A stretch of DNA of 64,000 bases from Lampris incognitus. Its lineage: Eukaryota; Chordata; Actinopteri; Lampriformes; Lampridae. Below, piece after piece: positions 31,537 through 42,529 of the stretch (positions are counted from its first letter, which is position 1; the number at the start of each line of letters is the position of its first letter). Made by a program: the position numbers and the translations under genes. The DNA is taken from positions 86,960,293 to 87,024,292 of the forward strand of contig NC_079213.1 in the NCBI RefSeq assembly GCF_029633865.1, read 5' to 3'. The notes under the pieces are model-generated. The model saw nothing but the letters and a program-made list of their open reading frames with translations. It was not told the origin of the DNA and did not search any database.

Positions 31537-34500
31537 GTGGACGTAGTGAGCTGCTCTTCAAGAAGACGGTTTCTGGTGGACTCCGGCTCGCAAAAGAGCC
31601 TACTCCCTCCCGCTAAGACAGACAGGTCGACCGAAGGCGGCGGCCCACAGTTAAGTGCAGCTAACGGTTCGTCCATTGCGACGTTTGGCACAAGGTTGGT
31701 GACTGTTTGCTTCCACAGGCGCCATTTTGAGTGGGACTTTGTAGTGGCCGCCGTTACTGTTCCTATTATCGGCGCGGATTTTCTGTGTGCTAATGGTCTG
31801 CTGGTTGATGTTGCAAACCGCCGTTTAATTGATGCTGTGTCTTTCGCCACTGTTCCGTGCGAGACAGGGGGAGCCGGGCCGTTAACACTCGCTAACTTTT
31901 TAGGGGATGTTTTTCAGCGTTTGCTGGCGGATTTTCCATCGGTGACTACGCCTGCCTTTTCCACCGCGGTTACTAAACACGGGGTAGAACATTTCATTCC
32001 CACTCTGGGACCGCCAGTTTTTGCGCGCGCGCGGCGCCTCGACGCGGTAAAATTGGCTATTGCTAAGGAGGAGTTCGCCATCATGGAGCGTCTGGGTATA
32101 GTGAGGCGTTCCAACAGCCCGTGGGCCTCGCCGCTTCACATGGTGCCCAAGGCGGATGGGTCGTGGCGGCCTTGCGGCGATTTTCGCCGCCTGAACAACG
32201 TCACCGCCAATGACCGCTATCCCATCCCACACATACAGAACTTTTCCATACGCCTGGCAGGTACCACTATTTTCTCTAAGGTGGACCTGGTGCGCGGCTA
32301 TCATCAGGTTCCCGTGCGCGCAGAGGACGTGCCCAAGACCGCAGTGATCACCCCGTTTGGGCTTTTTGAGTTCATGCGCATGCCTTTTGGCTTGAAGGGG
32401 GCAGCGCAAACCTTTCAGAAGCTGATGGACTCGGTGTTGCGTGACCTTGATTTCGTGTTCGTTTATCTCGACGACATATTAGTGGCCAGTCCGTCAGCTG
32501 AAGAGCACCTGGTGCACCTGAAACAGGTTTTCCGTCGTCTGGACGAACACGGCCTGATAGTCAACCCGGCCAAGTGTCAGTTTGGACTGCCGGTGATTGA
32601 CTTCTTGGGTCACCGCATTTCGCCGCAAGGCGCGGTCCCGTTGCCTTCTAAGGTGTAAGCGGTGGCGGAATTTCCCCGTCCAGTCTCTGTTAAGGCATTG
32701 CAGGAATTCTTGGGCATGGTGAATTTCTATAACCGTTTCCTCCCTCGCGCTGCCCACCTCCTTCAGCCACTTTACGAAGCCCTGCGGTTTAAGAAGGCTA
32801 ACGACCCTGTCGACTGGACTCCCGAACAGGTCCAGGCCTTTGACGGAGCTAAGTGCGCCCTGGCTAACGCTGCCCTCCTCGCCCATCCCACACCCACGGC
32901 GTCCATAGCTTTAACAACCGACGCGTCTGACATAGCCGTGGGGGCTGCGGTTGAACAGCGTGTGGCGAATGCGTGGCAGCCACTTGCAATTTTTAGCCGC
33001 AAACTGCGGGATAGCGAGCGCAAGTACAGCGTTTTTGACCGGGAGTTGTTGGCACTGCACCTTGCAACCCGGCATTTCCGCTTCCTACTGGAGGGTCGCC
33101 CATCTGACTTTTGCCATATCCAAGGTGACTGAGCCGTGGTCTGCTCGTCAACAGCGCCACCTAGCGGCGATCTCCGAGTTCACAACGGACATTCAGTATG
33201 TGGCCGGGAAGTCCAACCCTGTTGCTGATTGTCTGTCGCGTGTGCTTGTGTGTCCTGTGCACCTCGGTGTGGATTTCTCCGCTATGGCTGCCGACCAGCC
33301 CAGCGACCCGGACGTCCTTGCCCTTAGGTCAACGCGTACCGGTCTCAAGCTAGAGGACGCTGTGATGCAGGAAGGCAGTCCTGCCCTCTGCGATGTCTCC
33401 ACCGGCCGTCCCCGCCCCGTTGTTCCAGTGGCCTGGCGCCGTCGGGTTTTCGATTCGATTCACTCCCTCTCGCACCCTGGAGTTCGGGCGTCGGTGAAGT
33501 TGGTCGGTTCCACGTTCGTCTGGCCTGGCCTCCGCAAGGACGTCAAGGGGTGGGCAGCTGCATGTGTGGCATGCCAGCACGCTAAGGTACACCAACACAC
33601 TAAATCGCCCCTCGAACCATTTCCGATCCCGGCCAGACGTTTCGACCACGTGCATGTGGACCTGGTGGGCCCTCTACCTTCTTCACAGGGTTTTACGCAC
33701 CTGCTCACAATGGTAGATCGGACCACCAGGTGGCCAGAGGCTGTCCCTCTATCCTCCACAACATCCTCGGATGTTGCACGCGCTTTTCTTTCCTCCTGGG
33801 TCGCCCGTTTCGGCACTCCGTCAGATATCACCTCAGACAGGGGCCCCCAGTTCGTGTCAGAGCTCTGGTCGGCACTTGCGCGATCCTTGGGTGTGCAGGT
33901 ACACCGCACTACCGCGTATCACCCTCAGGCTAACGGCTTGTGTGAACATTTTCACCGGTCGCTCAAGGCAGCGCTGTGCGCTGCGCTCTCGGATGGTAAC
34001 TGGGTGGATCGTTTACCTTGGGTTATGCTCGGGTTGCGTTCGGCTCCTAAGGAGGACCTCGACGCGTCACCCGCTGAGCTGGTGCTCGGTCAGCCGCTCC
34101 GCGTCCCTGGGGAATTTGTGCCTGGGAGTTCCGCTCCTCGACCCCGTCCGGCCGTTTATCCTTTTTTGTCCGACAGCACTCGGGTTCCAGGCCCCGTTCA
34201 CCACTGTTTTCCGCGGTCGTTCATGCCTGCGGAGCTCATGTCGGCTCGTTTTGTTTTTGTACGTCATGATGCTCACCGCTCGCCCCTCCAACCCCCATAC
34301 AATGGCCCGTTTCGGGTTCTTGAGACGGGTCCTAAGGGTTTTGTGCTAGATATGGGTGGGCGTAGGGAGTGTCACGCTTGATAGGCTTAAACCGGCGCAC
34401 AGGGTGGCAGGCGAAGTTGTGTTTCCGGCCCAGGTTCCCCGTCGGGGTCGTCCTCCTTCCATGACCCCGGCAGTGTCTTCACGGGTTCAGCGTTCTGCTT

Positions 34501-34600
34501 CTCAGCCGGCTTTGGACTGTGTTTCACCTACTGTTTCGGCTGAGGGACAGCGCAGCCTTTATGGCAGGCTGCTTAAGCCTCCAGTGAGACACTAATTTTC
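31537..34600 (+). pseudogene. gypsy pol with one stop and two frameshifts
   Basis: Protease [15 protein letters not shown] with [24 protein letters not shown] and VYLDDILVA; RNaseH with LTTDASDIAVGAAV; integrase with HPGVRASVKLV, ACQHAKVHQH, VDLVGPLPSS, TSDRGPQF and HPQANGLCEHFHRSL. Breaks: TAA at 32656-32658 in the RT-RNaseH connection, a frameshift near 33095-33125 in RNaseH, and one near 34370 after integrase. Confidence 0.88.
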
Positions 34601-34640
34601 TTTCCAGGAGTCCCTTCTGGGTGTTCGGGGGGGGGGGCTG

Positions 34641-34813
34641 TGTGGCGGACACTAGGGGCTATGCCTCTCACCCAGCAGGACTGTGAGCTGGGGGCGTGGT
34701 TTACGTTCTCGGGCTCGCCGGTGCAGGGTTGTTCCTGCTGCAGTTGGTTTTTGGAGTTGAGGAATAAACATCAAACTCGCCTTGGTCTCCTGTGTTTTTC
34801 CTCATTCCTGCCA
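34641..34813 (+). mobile_element. 3' LTR
   Basis: Near-identical partner of 30569-30742 with an intact AATAAA. Ends CCTGCCA, possibly plus TA. Confidence 0.9.
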
Positions 34814-34987
34814 TAATATCACTTTAAGAAGCAGGCATATTCATAAAACATGAAATCACCAGAAGTGTTTAAGTGAAACGACTTAATGCAAAAATTCAGT
34901 TATCATTACGTAACATACTGCACATTGGTAACTATCACATGAACCATGTTATACACAGGAAAGGTTTTTTTTTCTTTCGTAGCCTTT

Positions 34988-37698
34988 TCACTGCATATAT
35001 TTCGGGTTTGGTCTGCAGATGCGGCCTGAACGTGTTGCGTAGTGCACGTTACTGATCTCAGTGGGTAAGTGTGCTGTGTGTGTTGGCTGGGGAGGGGATG
35101 TGTGTTGTGATTGCATGGTGTCTGGCTCTGGTGTATGTGGTGTGAGGGGTACACTGTTCACTGTGGAGGGGTTGATGTTCTCCAAGTCTGGATCCTCGGC
35201 ATGGAACTGTGGATCCCACTGGATGATGTAAGAGCGTGGTTCCTTGCTCTCTCCTTTACAGTCCCAAGTTGGTCGTATCCTGTCCCTCTGTTAAAGGCTG
35301 TAGTGGGCGACTTGACTTGTACTGGTGTTTTAGAGTGAGCCTTTTGTTGAGGAGCTGGACGCTGACTCGCTGGGTGTCCTTCGGAACCGGTTCCAGTAGT
35401 CTGATACACACTGGAATGGCTGTGCGTGTCTGCCGTGACATCAGACGTTCAGCAGGGGAGCCCAGTGTTGAATTGCGGGGGATGTTTATGAGATTCAGGA
35501 GATTGAAGAAGACATCAGATCCATCTCTATGAGATTTCTCCATCAGCTGCTTGGCACTGCGGACCGCTCTCTCTGGGAGCCCGTTGGACTGTGGGAATTC
35601 GGGGCTGCTGGTGGTATGGACAAAATCCCATTGTTTGGCAAAGTTCTTGAAACGCTGACTGGTGTATAGCCTAGCATTGTCAGAGAAGAGGGTGTGCGGT
35701 ATGCCATGGACCGAAAAGTGTCTTTTCAATCTGGATATCACAGCTGATGATGTTAGGTCACAGAGAAGGTCAATTTCAAACCAGCCAGAATATGAATCTA
35801 CGAGGACTTGGTAGTGTTAGCCACACCATTCAAACATGTCTGTGGCTACTATGGATCATGGGAGATCTGGAACTGGTTGGAGTTACAGAGGTTCGTTTTG
35901 CTGGTGGGACTTGGTACTGTTACATACTGCACATATGAGTAGCTCTTCAGTGATGTCGTTTGACATTGCCGGCCAAAATATGATGCCTCTAGCTCTGCGC
36001 TTGATTGCTTCAACACCTGGGTGGCCTTTGTGCATGATGTTGATGTACTCTCTGCACAGAGACTGGGGAATGACTGTTTTGTGGCCTTTCATGATGATCC
36101 CTTCCTCCACCGTGAGTTTGTCTCTGTAGGGGAAGAAAGGAATGACAGCAGGCTTGAGCTGGCTTTCTCTGGTGGGCCATCCTCTTTGAATGACTGCACT
36201 GAGGGCTAGTAGCACTTCATCCTCTGCTGTGTGCTGTCTGAGTTCTTCTAGGCGAGCTGTGGAGATGTAACTCACTGACATGACTTCATAAGCATCGTTT
36301 TCAGCAGGGCTCTGGGAGACTTGTGCATTTGGAGCTCTTGAGAGAGTGTCAGCCAGGTACATGTGCTTGCCCTTTTTGTAAACCAAGCTGATGTCATAGC
36401 TCTGTAGGCGGAGTAGCATTGTCTGGAGATGGGCAGGGGTGGTGTGAATGGACTTCTTTAGGATCGTCACCAGAGGTTGATGGTCGGTTTCCACAATTAT
36501 GGACTTTCCGTACACATAGTTTTTCAATTTTGTGCAAGCAAACACGACAGCTAGAAGTTCTTTTTCTTATTTGAGTGGATCGTGTCTCCGTATCTGTGAG
36601 GGTACATGATGCGAATGCTACTGGCCTGCCATTTTGCATGCATGCTGCTCCCAGTCCATAGCATGATGCGTCACAGGTGAGTGTGACTGGCTCCTTGATG
36701 TTGTAGTACGCCAATACTGGTGGGCTGGATGGGCATGACTTGAGGCGGTCAAATGCCTCCTGATGCTGCTGGAACCAGCACCACACTGTCTCCTTGTGGG
36801 TCAGTTTCCTTAGAGGTGCTGCAATGTCACTGAAGTTCGGAATATACTTGGCAAGGTAATTTACCATTCCAAGAAAACGCTGTAGTGAAGTGATATCTGT
36901 GGGGACTGGCATGTCAGTGATAGCTGCAGTTTTAGAGGGGTCAACTTTTAGGCCCTCGCTTGTGAAGATGTGGCCTACATAGCCTACTTGGCCCAGGTGA
37001 AACTTGCACTTGACTGGATTTAGCCTGAGGTTGACCTCTCTAACTCGTTCGAGCACTTTTCTCAGGTTGGAATCGTGTTCAGGTACTCCATGGCCTCCGA
37101 TGATGATGTCATCGACAATGACTCAGCATGGATAGCCCGCGAACAGCCGTTCCATCGAGTGCTGAAACACCTCGCTTGCAGAGTTAATACTGAAAGGCAT
37201 TTGTAGAAATCTGTAGCGCCCAAATGGAGTACTGAATGTCATCAACACTGAGGATTTCTTGTCAAGACGTATCTGCCAGAAAGAGTTCTTCACGTCCAGG
37301 ACAGAAAACACTGTTGCCCCTGACATCTGTGCTGCTACCGCTTCAACACTATGGGTGATGGGGCCTTTTCAATGCTGTGTTGAGGTCTTTTGGATTGATG
37401 CACAGTCTTATTTCTTGCTTGTCCTTCTTGTGCACTGTTACCATGGAGGAAACTCAGTCTATAGTCTCGGAGACAGGTGTTATGACACCTATGCTTTGCA
37501 TGCATTCGAGTTCCACTTTAACTCTTCCTTGCATCGCTACAGGGATGCGGTGGGTTGGCCGGACCACAGGCTGTATGCTGGGATCCAGCGTCATGGAATA
37601 TGTGACTGGAAGTTAACCAAGCTCATCACTGAACATATCTTTGTACTGTGTGAGAATTTGTGTACTGAATTCTGTGTTGCTCTCCATGGTGACTTGGT
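34988..37698 (-). pseudogene. Nested gypsy pol: RT, RNaseH, integrase (decayed)
   Basis: RT pieces STPFGRYRFLQMPF and VDDIII (37123-37326 and beyond), RT connection RFLGMVNYLAKYIPNFSD, RNaseH with ETDHQPLVTILKKS and LADTLSRAP, zinc motif HKGHPGVEAIKRRA/CAVCNSTK, integrase SDNARLYTSQRF and PQSNGLPERAVR, and a C-terminal TRSGRICRPNPKYM ending at 34988. A TGA at 37125-37123 interrupts RT just before VDD; further stops lie in integrase near 35815-35870, and a frameshift lies near 36545-36600. Confidence 0.85.
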
Positions 37699-37711
37699 GG
37701 ACATCGGGCTC

Positions 37712-37998
37712 CTTTTTTTTTCTAAATTTATTTCTGATTTTTCCCTTTTTCTCCCAATTTAGTGGCCAATCGCTCCCTATTCAAGTTCAAACACCCACCC
37801 TCGTACTGTATGCGTTCGCCAACTGCATCTCTCTGGCCGCAAGCTGACTTCGCCCCCCTCCCAACAGCATTGCCAATTATTGCTGCTTCATCGAAGCATA
37901 GTCTGATCTGACAAGACCGGGGCGCGAACCCCGGTCCCCAGTGGGCAACTGCGTCGACACAAAGCCGATGCTTAGACCGCTACACCACCGTGACCCTA
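37712..37998 (-). mobile_element. tRNA-derived SINE inserted in gypsy protease-RT linker
   Basis: On -, GGTGGTGTAGCGGTCTAAGC (box A), GGGGTTCGCGCCCC (box B), body, and an A-rich tail. GGGCTC flanks both sides (37706-37711 and 37999-38004) as target duplication. Confidence 0.85.
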
Positions 37999-38560
37999 GG
38001 GCTCATTTTGACAATTCCCATGTCCATGCATGCACGAAATCCAAGTAGTGGCTGCACATCTCTGTCCACTATGAAGAAAGGCAGTGTGTGATGCTGCTCC
38101 TTTAAACAGCATGACAATGTGACCAAGCCCTTTGTCTCAACTCTGGTGCCTCCGTAAAGCAACAAGGTTTGCAGCTTTCTTCTGATCTACGAGTTGCTCG
38201 TCATTAGTCACTTGTTTGAAAGTCTCTTGTGACATCAAATTGCATTTTGCTCCTGTGTCAACTTTCATTTCAGACTTGCGTTTATGTATTGTGACAAATC
38301 CTTCGTCCTTCCCATTGGCTTGAGAATTGATACTGTCAACATGATTGTCAACATCAACACCATCCACATAAAGTTTACCATCTTCACATGTTGTGGGCTG
38401 ATCCACTGTCACTTCATGCACAGACTGTCCTAAAGCCTTCCTGTATTGGTCCCTTTGACTCCATGGTTTAGACCTGCAGCAGCTTTTGTAATGGTTCATC
38501 TTTTTACAATTATGACACTGTTGTCGGAAGACAGGACACTTTTCCCTTTTAGCGGCATGT
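37999..38560 (-). pseudogene. Nested gypsy gag end (zinc knuckle) and protease
   Basis: On -, KREKCPVFRQQCHNCKKMNH (zinc knuckle), then MKVDTGAKCNLMSQETF (protease DTGA motif). The frame is interrupted at 37998 by a SINE. Confidence 0.8.
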
Positions 38561-38808
38561 CCCCGCGCTTCAGCATATCAGCTCGCTCACGCCTATGGGC
38601 GCACGGGCTTCCGATGACCTCACGGTCTCACCATCCCACTTCTGACACCAATGTAGCGAATTCGGGGGGGGGGGGACCACAGGAACTGCCGCGGCCGGGA
38701 CGCGAACCCGTATCGCGGGAGACATCGCTGACCGCTCGCCTAAAGGGTCCGACCCGTTAGTAAAGGACCAAAGTGTCTACTTATCCATGCACGTTACAAT
38801 ATCATACT
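38560..38808 (-). mobile_element. SINE-like block replacing the middle of gag
   Basis: Same family as 17425 and 42728-43310: CCCCGCGCTTCAGCATATCA, GACACCAATGTAGCGAATTC, then a - strand tRNA-like end (GGGACGCGAACCCGTATC on +). Confidence 0.75.
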
Positions 38809-38887
38809 CCCGTTCAAAAATTGGCCAATTCTCGGCGACATTTTCATCAAAAACAACAGGGTGGGGTCTGCGAAATCCATCCGCCAT
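38803..38887 (-). pseudogene. Nested gypsy gag N-terminus
   Basis: ATG at 38887-38885 opens MADGFRRPHPVVFDENVAEN and runs to a SINE-like block near 38803. Most of gag is missing between here and the zinc knuckle at about 38560. Confidence 0.6.
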
Positions 38888-38962
38888 AACGTCCAGCAAC
38901 CAGCATGTCTCTGGCTAGTTAGCACAGGCTAGTCAGTTAGCACTAACAGAAGCAACAGGTCC

Positions 38963-39163
38963 TGTAACAATAGGAACTATTGTTAGGAACCATTGTTTAG
39001 TTCCTTGTTTACACAGGGGTCGTTTAGGTTGTTGCACCTGGAATAACGGACCGAGCATGATGCATAACCTTACGTGCCGAAGTTATTATTAAAGTTTATA
39101 GCCCCGTGGGGTTGAAACGAGTTGTAACGTCTCATTAGTAGAAGGTAACAACACACTTTAACA
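38963..39163 (+). mobile_element. 5' LTR of intact-frame gypsy, followed by PBS
   Basis: TGTAACAATAGGAACT to CACTTTAACA, then TGGTGGCAGCGG (39164-39175) as the primer-binding site. Confidence 0.78.
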
Positions 39164-42100
39164 TGGTGGCAGCGGCGGACGACTCGGTTTGAAGTTTGGT
39201 GCGGAAAAGTTTCTAGGAGCGGGAGAGCGGTTAGTGTTCCTAAGCAACGTTCAGTATATGTTAGCATTAGCTGCTAGCGTGAGACTGCCGTGTGACATGG
39301 ATGGGCTTAAACCACCGCAAACGTTATGTCTGGACTCAAGCAACCTTTCGAGGACATGGAAGACCTGGAGGGACGAGTTTGCTCTGTATGTGGATTTAGC
39401 CATGGCTGACGCCGATGACAAACAGAAGGTGAAACTGTTCAGCTATCTTGTCGGGGAGAGCGGCAGGGAACTTATGGACACGTTACTGGGCGACACACCG
39501 AAGGACGCATGGACGTTAGATGACGTTATCGAGAAGTTTGATGATCACTGCGACCCCAGCTTTAACGAGACTGTGGAACGTTATCGTTTTTTTACAAAAA
39601 ACCAGGGCACCAGTGAAAATATAGACCATTATGTCATGGAACTGAGAGTGTTGGCAAGAACATGCAACTTTGGGACAGTGAGAGACTCGCTCATTCGGGA
39701 TCGGATTGTGTGTGGAGGTAACAACACAATCATAAGAGAAAGACTGCTCCGAGAGAAAAACTTGACACTGGACACATGTTTGCAGCTGTGCAGAGCCGCT
39801 GAGCTCTCAAAGGACAATGTGAAAACCATCTCGGGATCGATGGTGGAAGAGGTACATGCAGTGCAAGGAGCACAGTATCGGAAACAGACGAGCAACACTG
39901 TGGAGTGCAGATATTGTGGAAAAACGCATGAGAAAAGTAAACAAAAGTGCCCAGCGTTTGGGAAGAAGTGCACAAAGTGTGGTAGAGAGAACCACTTTGC
40001 AGCAAAATGCAGAGTAAAACCGGAACTAAGGAAAAAGAAATTTGTGAGTAAAATAACAACTGAATCTGAGAGTGATGAACATGAAGATGTTATCACCTGT
40101 GTAAAAGAAACTGAGAAAATGAAGAAAACTCAGCTTCTCTATGCTGGCATGCTTCTAGGCAAGGACATGATCAAATTCCAAATAGACTGTGGTGCCAGTT
40201 GCAATATCATCCCAATTAACCTGCTGAATCCAGATGCCAAATTAGAACACACGAAGAGTGTACTAGTAATGTACAATAAAACCAAATTAAAACCACTGGG
40301 AAAATGTAAAGTGAAAATAAGAAACCCGAGAAACAACAAGCTATATCGCTTAGAGTTCCAGGTGGTGAATGCAGCTGGTACAGTGCCTCTGCTGGGTAGG
40401 AGAGCCAGTGAGGCCATGAAATTGATAAAAGTGCAATATGAAAACATCATGACAATAGACAGTATTGTCACAACAGAAACAACAACAGGACAGTGGATAA
40501 TGGGACAAATTAAAGATGAGTATGCTGATGTGTTCATTGGCGATGGCTGCCTCGAGGGAAAATACAAAATAGAGGTGGACAGCACAGTGAAACCAGTACA
40601 GCTGCCAAAGAGGCGGGTCCCAGTCGCCATGATGAAACCGCTGAAGGACGAGCTACAGGACCTACAGCAAAGAGGGATCATAACACCTGTGGAATGCAGT
40701 ACAGATTGGATCAGTGCAATGGTGGTGGTAGAGAAACCAAGTGGGAAACCAAGAGTGTGTATCGATCCCAAGCCTTTGAACAAAGCTCTAAAGCGCAGTC
40801 ACTTCCCACTGCCAACCATTGAGGACATTTTACCGGACTTGTCAAAAGCAAAAGTGTTCACAGTGTGTGATGTCAAGAGTGGATTCTGGCATGTGCAGCT
40901 GGAGGAGGAGTCCAGCTATTTAACAACATTTGCCACTCCATTCGGACGTTACAGGTGGCTGAGGATGCCAATGGGGATAAGTCCGGCCCCAGAAATCTTT
41001 CAGAGAAAGCTCACACAAGCGCTGGACGGTGTACCGGGCTTGTACATTATAGCTGACGATGTACTGATCACAGGCCAAGGGGAAACACAGGAGGAAGCTG
41101 AGCGTGACCATGATGGAAAACTGAGACTGTTTCTTGAAAGATGCAGACAAAAGTACATCAAGCTGAACAAAGACAAATTCAAGCTGAGACAAAAGGAGAC
41201 CACATACATTGGACACCGCCTGACGGCTGATGGACTCAGGGCGGATCCAGAGAAAGTGCTTGCCGTTGAGAAGATGCCGGCACCGACTGATGTGAAAGGA
41301 GTGCAAAGGCTGCTAGGTATGGTAAATTATCTAGCCAAGTTTTGTCCCCACCTCTCAGACCAGTGCATAGTGTTGAGAGATTTGACACACAAAAACAGGG
41401 AGTGGAACTGGACAGCACAGCATGAGGAGGCTTTCCTCAAATTGAAAGAGACTATAGCAAAGGTCCCAGTACTGAAATATTACAACCCAGATGAGGAACT
41501 CACAGTGCAGTGTGACGCTTCAGACACAGGTTTAGGCGCAGCGCTCATGCAGATGGGTAAGCCAATAGCATTTGCAAGCAGAGCACTCACTCAAACAGAG
41601 CGTGGGTATGCACAAATAGAAAAGGAGTTCTTAGCAATGGTTTTTAGCATGGAAAGATTTCACCAGTACACATACGGCCGAAAAGTGACGGTGCAAAGTG
41701 ATCACAAGCCGTTGGAAACAATAGTGAGAAAACCTCTACTAAGTGCACCCAAAAGGCTGCAGGAAATGATGCTGCGCGTACAAAAGTATGATCTAGATGT
41801 AGTATATGTGCCAGGTAGAGACATGCTGCTAGCAGACACTCTGAGCAGAGCTTATCTTCCTGAGAGTGCACCGGATGCAGAACTAGAGACTGTCAACATG
41901 GCACAACACTTACCTATCGCAGCAGACAGGCTACATGATATACGATCTGCCACAAAAGAGGATGAAACACTGCAGCTTCTCATCAAAATGATGCAGCAAG
42001 GATGGCCTGACGATAAGTCAAAAACACCAAGGGAAATCAAGCCCTACTTCTCATTCCAAGAGGAGTTAAGCCACCAAGATGGAATAGTGTTCAGGAGTGA

Positions 42101-42243
42101 GCGCGCTGTCATCCCTGATGCATTGAGGAAAGACATCACTTGCCGCCTACACGCATCACATCTGGGTGTTGAAGGATGCCTACGGAGGGCTAGGGAGTGT
42201 GTCTATTGGCAGGGCATGAACGACCAAATAAAATCATACGTAC
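38963..42243 (+). mobile_element. 3'-truncated Ty3/gypsy with intact gag-pol frame
   Basis: 5' LTR, PBS and one long frame, cut off inside the integrase zinc domain at about 42243, where it joins the leader of the nested - strand gypsy. No 3' LTR is present. Confidence 0.85.
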
Positions 42244-42284
42244 TCACTGGCGAGAAGTCCGTACCGTCTTCTGACACCATGTAG
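39297..42284 (+). CDS. gypsy Gag-Pol polyprotein, truncated in integrase
   Basis: A single uninterrupted frame of about 995 codons from ATG 39297 (MDGLKPPQTL). Order: capsid-like region (about 10-200), zinc knuckles (CRYCGKTHE; CTKCGRENHFAAKC), protease DCGASCNIIPI, RT (RVCIDPKPLNKAL; FTVCDVKSGFWHVQL; TPFGRYRWLRMPMG; IIADDVLI), RNaseH (VQCDASDTGLGAAL; SDHKPLETIV; LADTLSRA) and the start of the integrase zinc domain (HLGVEGCLRRA). The last 14 codons (LTGEKSVPSSDTM) are read from the neighbouring element's leader and PBS. Gag and Pol share one frame with no stop or shift. In-frame ATG also at 39258. Confidence 0.88.
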   Translation: MDGLKPPQTLCLDSSNLSRTWKTWRDEFALYVDLAMADADDKQKVKLFSYLVGESGRELMDTLLGDTPKDAWTLDDVIEKFDDHCDPSFNETVERYRFFTKNQGTSENIDHYVMELRVLARTCNFGTVRDSLIRDRIVCGGNNTIIRERLLREKNLTLDTCLQLCRAAELSKDNVKTISGSMVEEVHAVQGAQYRKQTSNTVECRYCGKTHEKSKQKCPAFGKKCTKCGRENHFAAKCRVKPELRKKKFVSKITTESESDEHEDVITCVKETEKMKKTQLLYAGMLLGKDMIKFQIDCGASCNIIPINLLNPDAKLEHTKSVLVMYNKTKLKPLGKCKVKIRNPRNNKLYRLEFQVVNAAGTVPLLGRRASEAMKLIKVQYENIMTIDSIVTTETTTGQWIMGQIKDEYADVFIGDGCLEGKYKIEVDSTVKPVQLPKRRVPVAMMKPLKDELQDLQQRGIITPVECSTDWISAMVVVEKPSGKPRVCIDPKPLNKALKRSHFPLPTIEDILPDLSKAKVFTVCDVKSGFWHVQLEEESSYLTTFATPFGRYRWLRMPMGISPAPEIFQRKLTQALDGVPGLYIIADDVLITGQGETQEEAERDHDGKLRLFLERCRQKYIKLNKDKFKLRQKETTYIGHRLTADGLRADPEKVLAVEKMPAPTDVKGVQRLLGMVNYLAKFCPHLSDQCIVLRDLTHKNREWNWTAQHEEAFLKLKETIAKVPVLKYYNPDEELTVQCDASDTGLGAALMQMGKPIAFASRALTQTERGYAQIEKEFLAMVFSMERFHQYTYGRKVTVQSDHKPLETIVRKPLLSAPKRLQEMMLRVQKYDLDVVYVPGRDMLLADTLSRAYLPESAPDAELETVNMAQHLPIAADRLHDIRSATKEDETLQLLIKMMQQGWPDDKSKTPREIKPYFSFQEELSHQDGIVFRSERAVIPDALRKDITCRLHASHLGVEGCLRRARECVYWQGMNDQIKSYVLTGEKSVPSSDTM
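42264..42279 (-). other. Primer-binding site of nested gypsy
   Basis: On -, TGGTGTCAGAAGACGG begins directly after the LTR, as a tRNA 3'-end primer site starting with TGG should. Confidence 0.7.
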
Positions 42285-42522
42285 ATCTTTGTTCTGTTGT
42301 GTGTGTGAGTCAATGATCACACTGACTTGTACCAAAACCGTTGGTTTATTAACACCAGTGTTCACATGAGACTGGTAATCTTGCTAAGTCTGTCTGGTAA
42401 GGGCGAACTAGTAGATCGCAGAGCACATCGATAGACACACACACACACACACACACACACCCCTAGAGGTACGGTAGCTCGTGGTGGGCAAACAGTACAA
42501 TTATTTAGTCAAATGAGCTACA
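42280..42522 (-). mobile_element. 5' LTR of nested gypsy
   Basis: On -, from TGTAGCTCATTTG to AAAGATCTACA. Includes a - strand AATAAA and a (CA)n run (about 42435-42462). Followed on - by a primer-binding site. Confidence 0.85.
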
Positions 42523-42529
42523 GTTATGT

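Larger units (their letters stand above)
30569..34813 (+). mobile_element. Near-complete Ty3/gypsy retrotransposon with paired LTRs
   Basis: LTRs 30569-30742 and 34641-34813 differ at about five positions by eye. PBS follows the left LTR; a G-rich tract (34627-34638) precedes the right one. ATAT occurs just outside both ends if the last LTR bases CA have become TA on the right. Inserted in the 3' UTR of the nested - strand gypsy. Confidence 0.9.
30119..42522 (-). mobile_element. Nested - strand Ty3/gypsy retrotransposon (12.4 kb with inserts)
   Basis: Transcribed right to left: 5' LTR 42280-42522, PBS 42264-42279, leader, gag start at 38887, protease, RT, RNaseH and integrase ending at 34988, 3' UTR, PPT 30413-30424, 3' LTR 30119-30412. 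GTTAT lies immediately outside both LTRs (30114-30118 and 42523-42527), the expected 5-bp target duplication. Other elements interrupt it at 30569-34813, about 37712-37998, about 38560-38808 and 38963 to about 42243. The coding part has several stops and frameshifts, so it is dead. It accounts for most of the lipg-lpl interval. Confidence 0.85.

Noticed and set aside
30679-34595. A domesticated (host) gag or pol gene
   Set aside because: Paired LTRs, PBS/PPT and stops in pol show an ordinary transposon copy.
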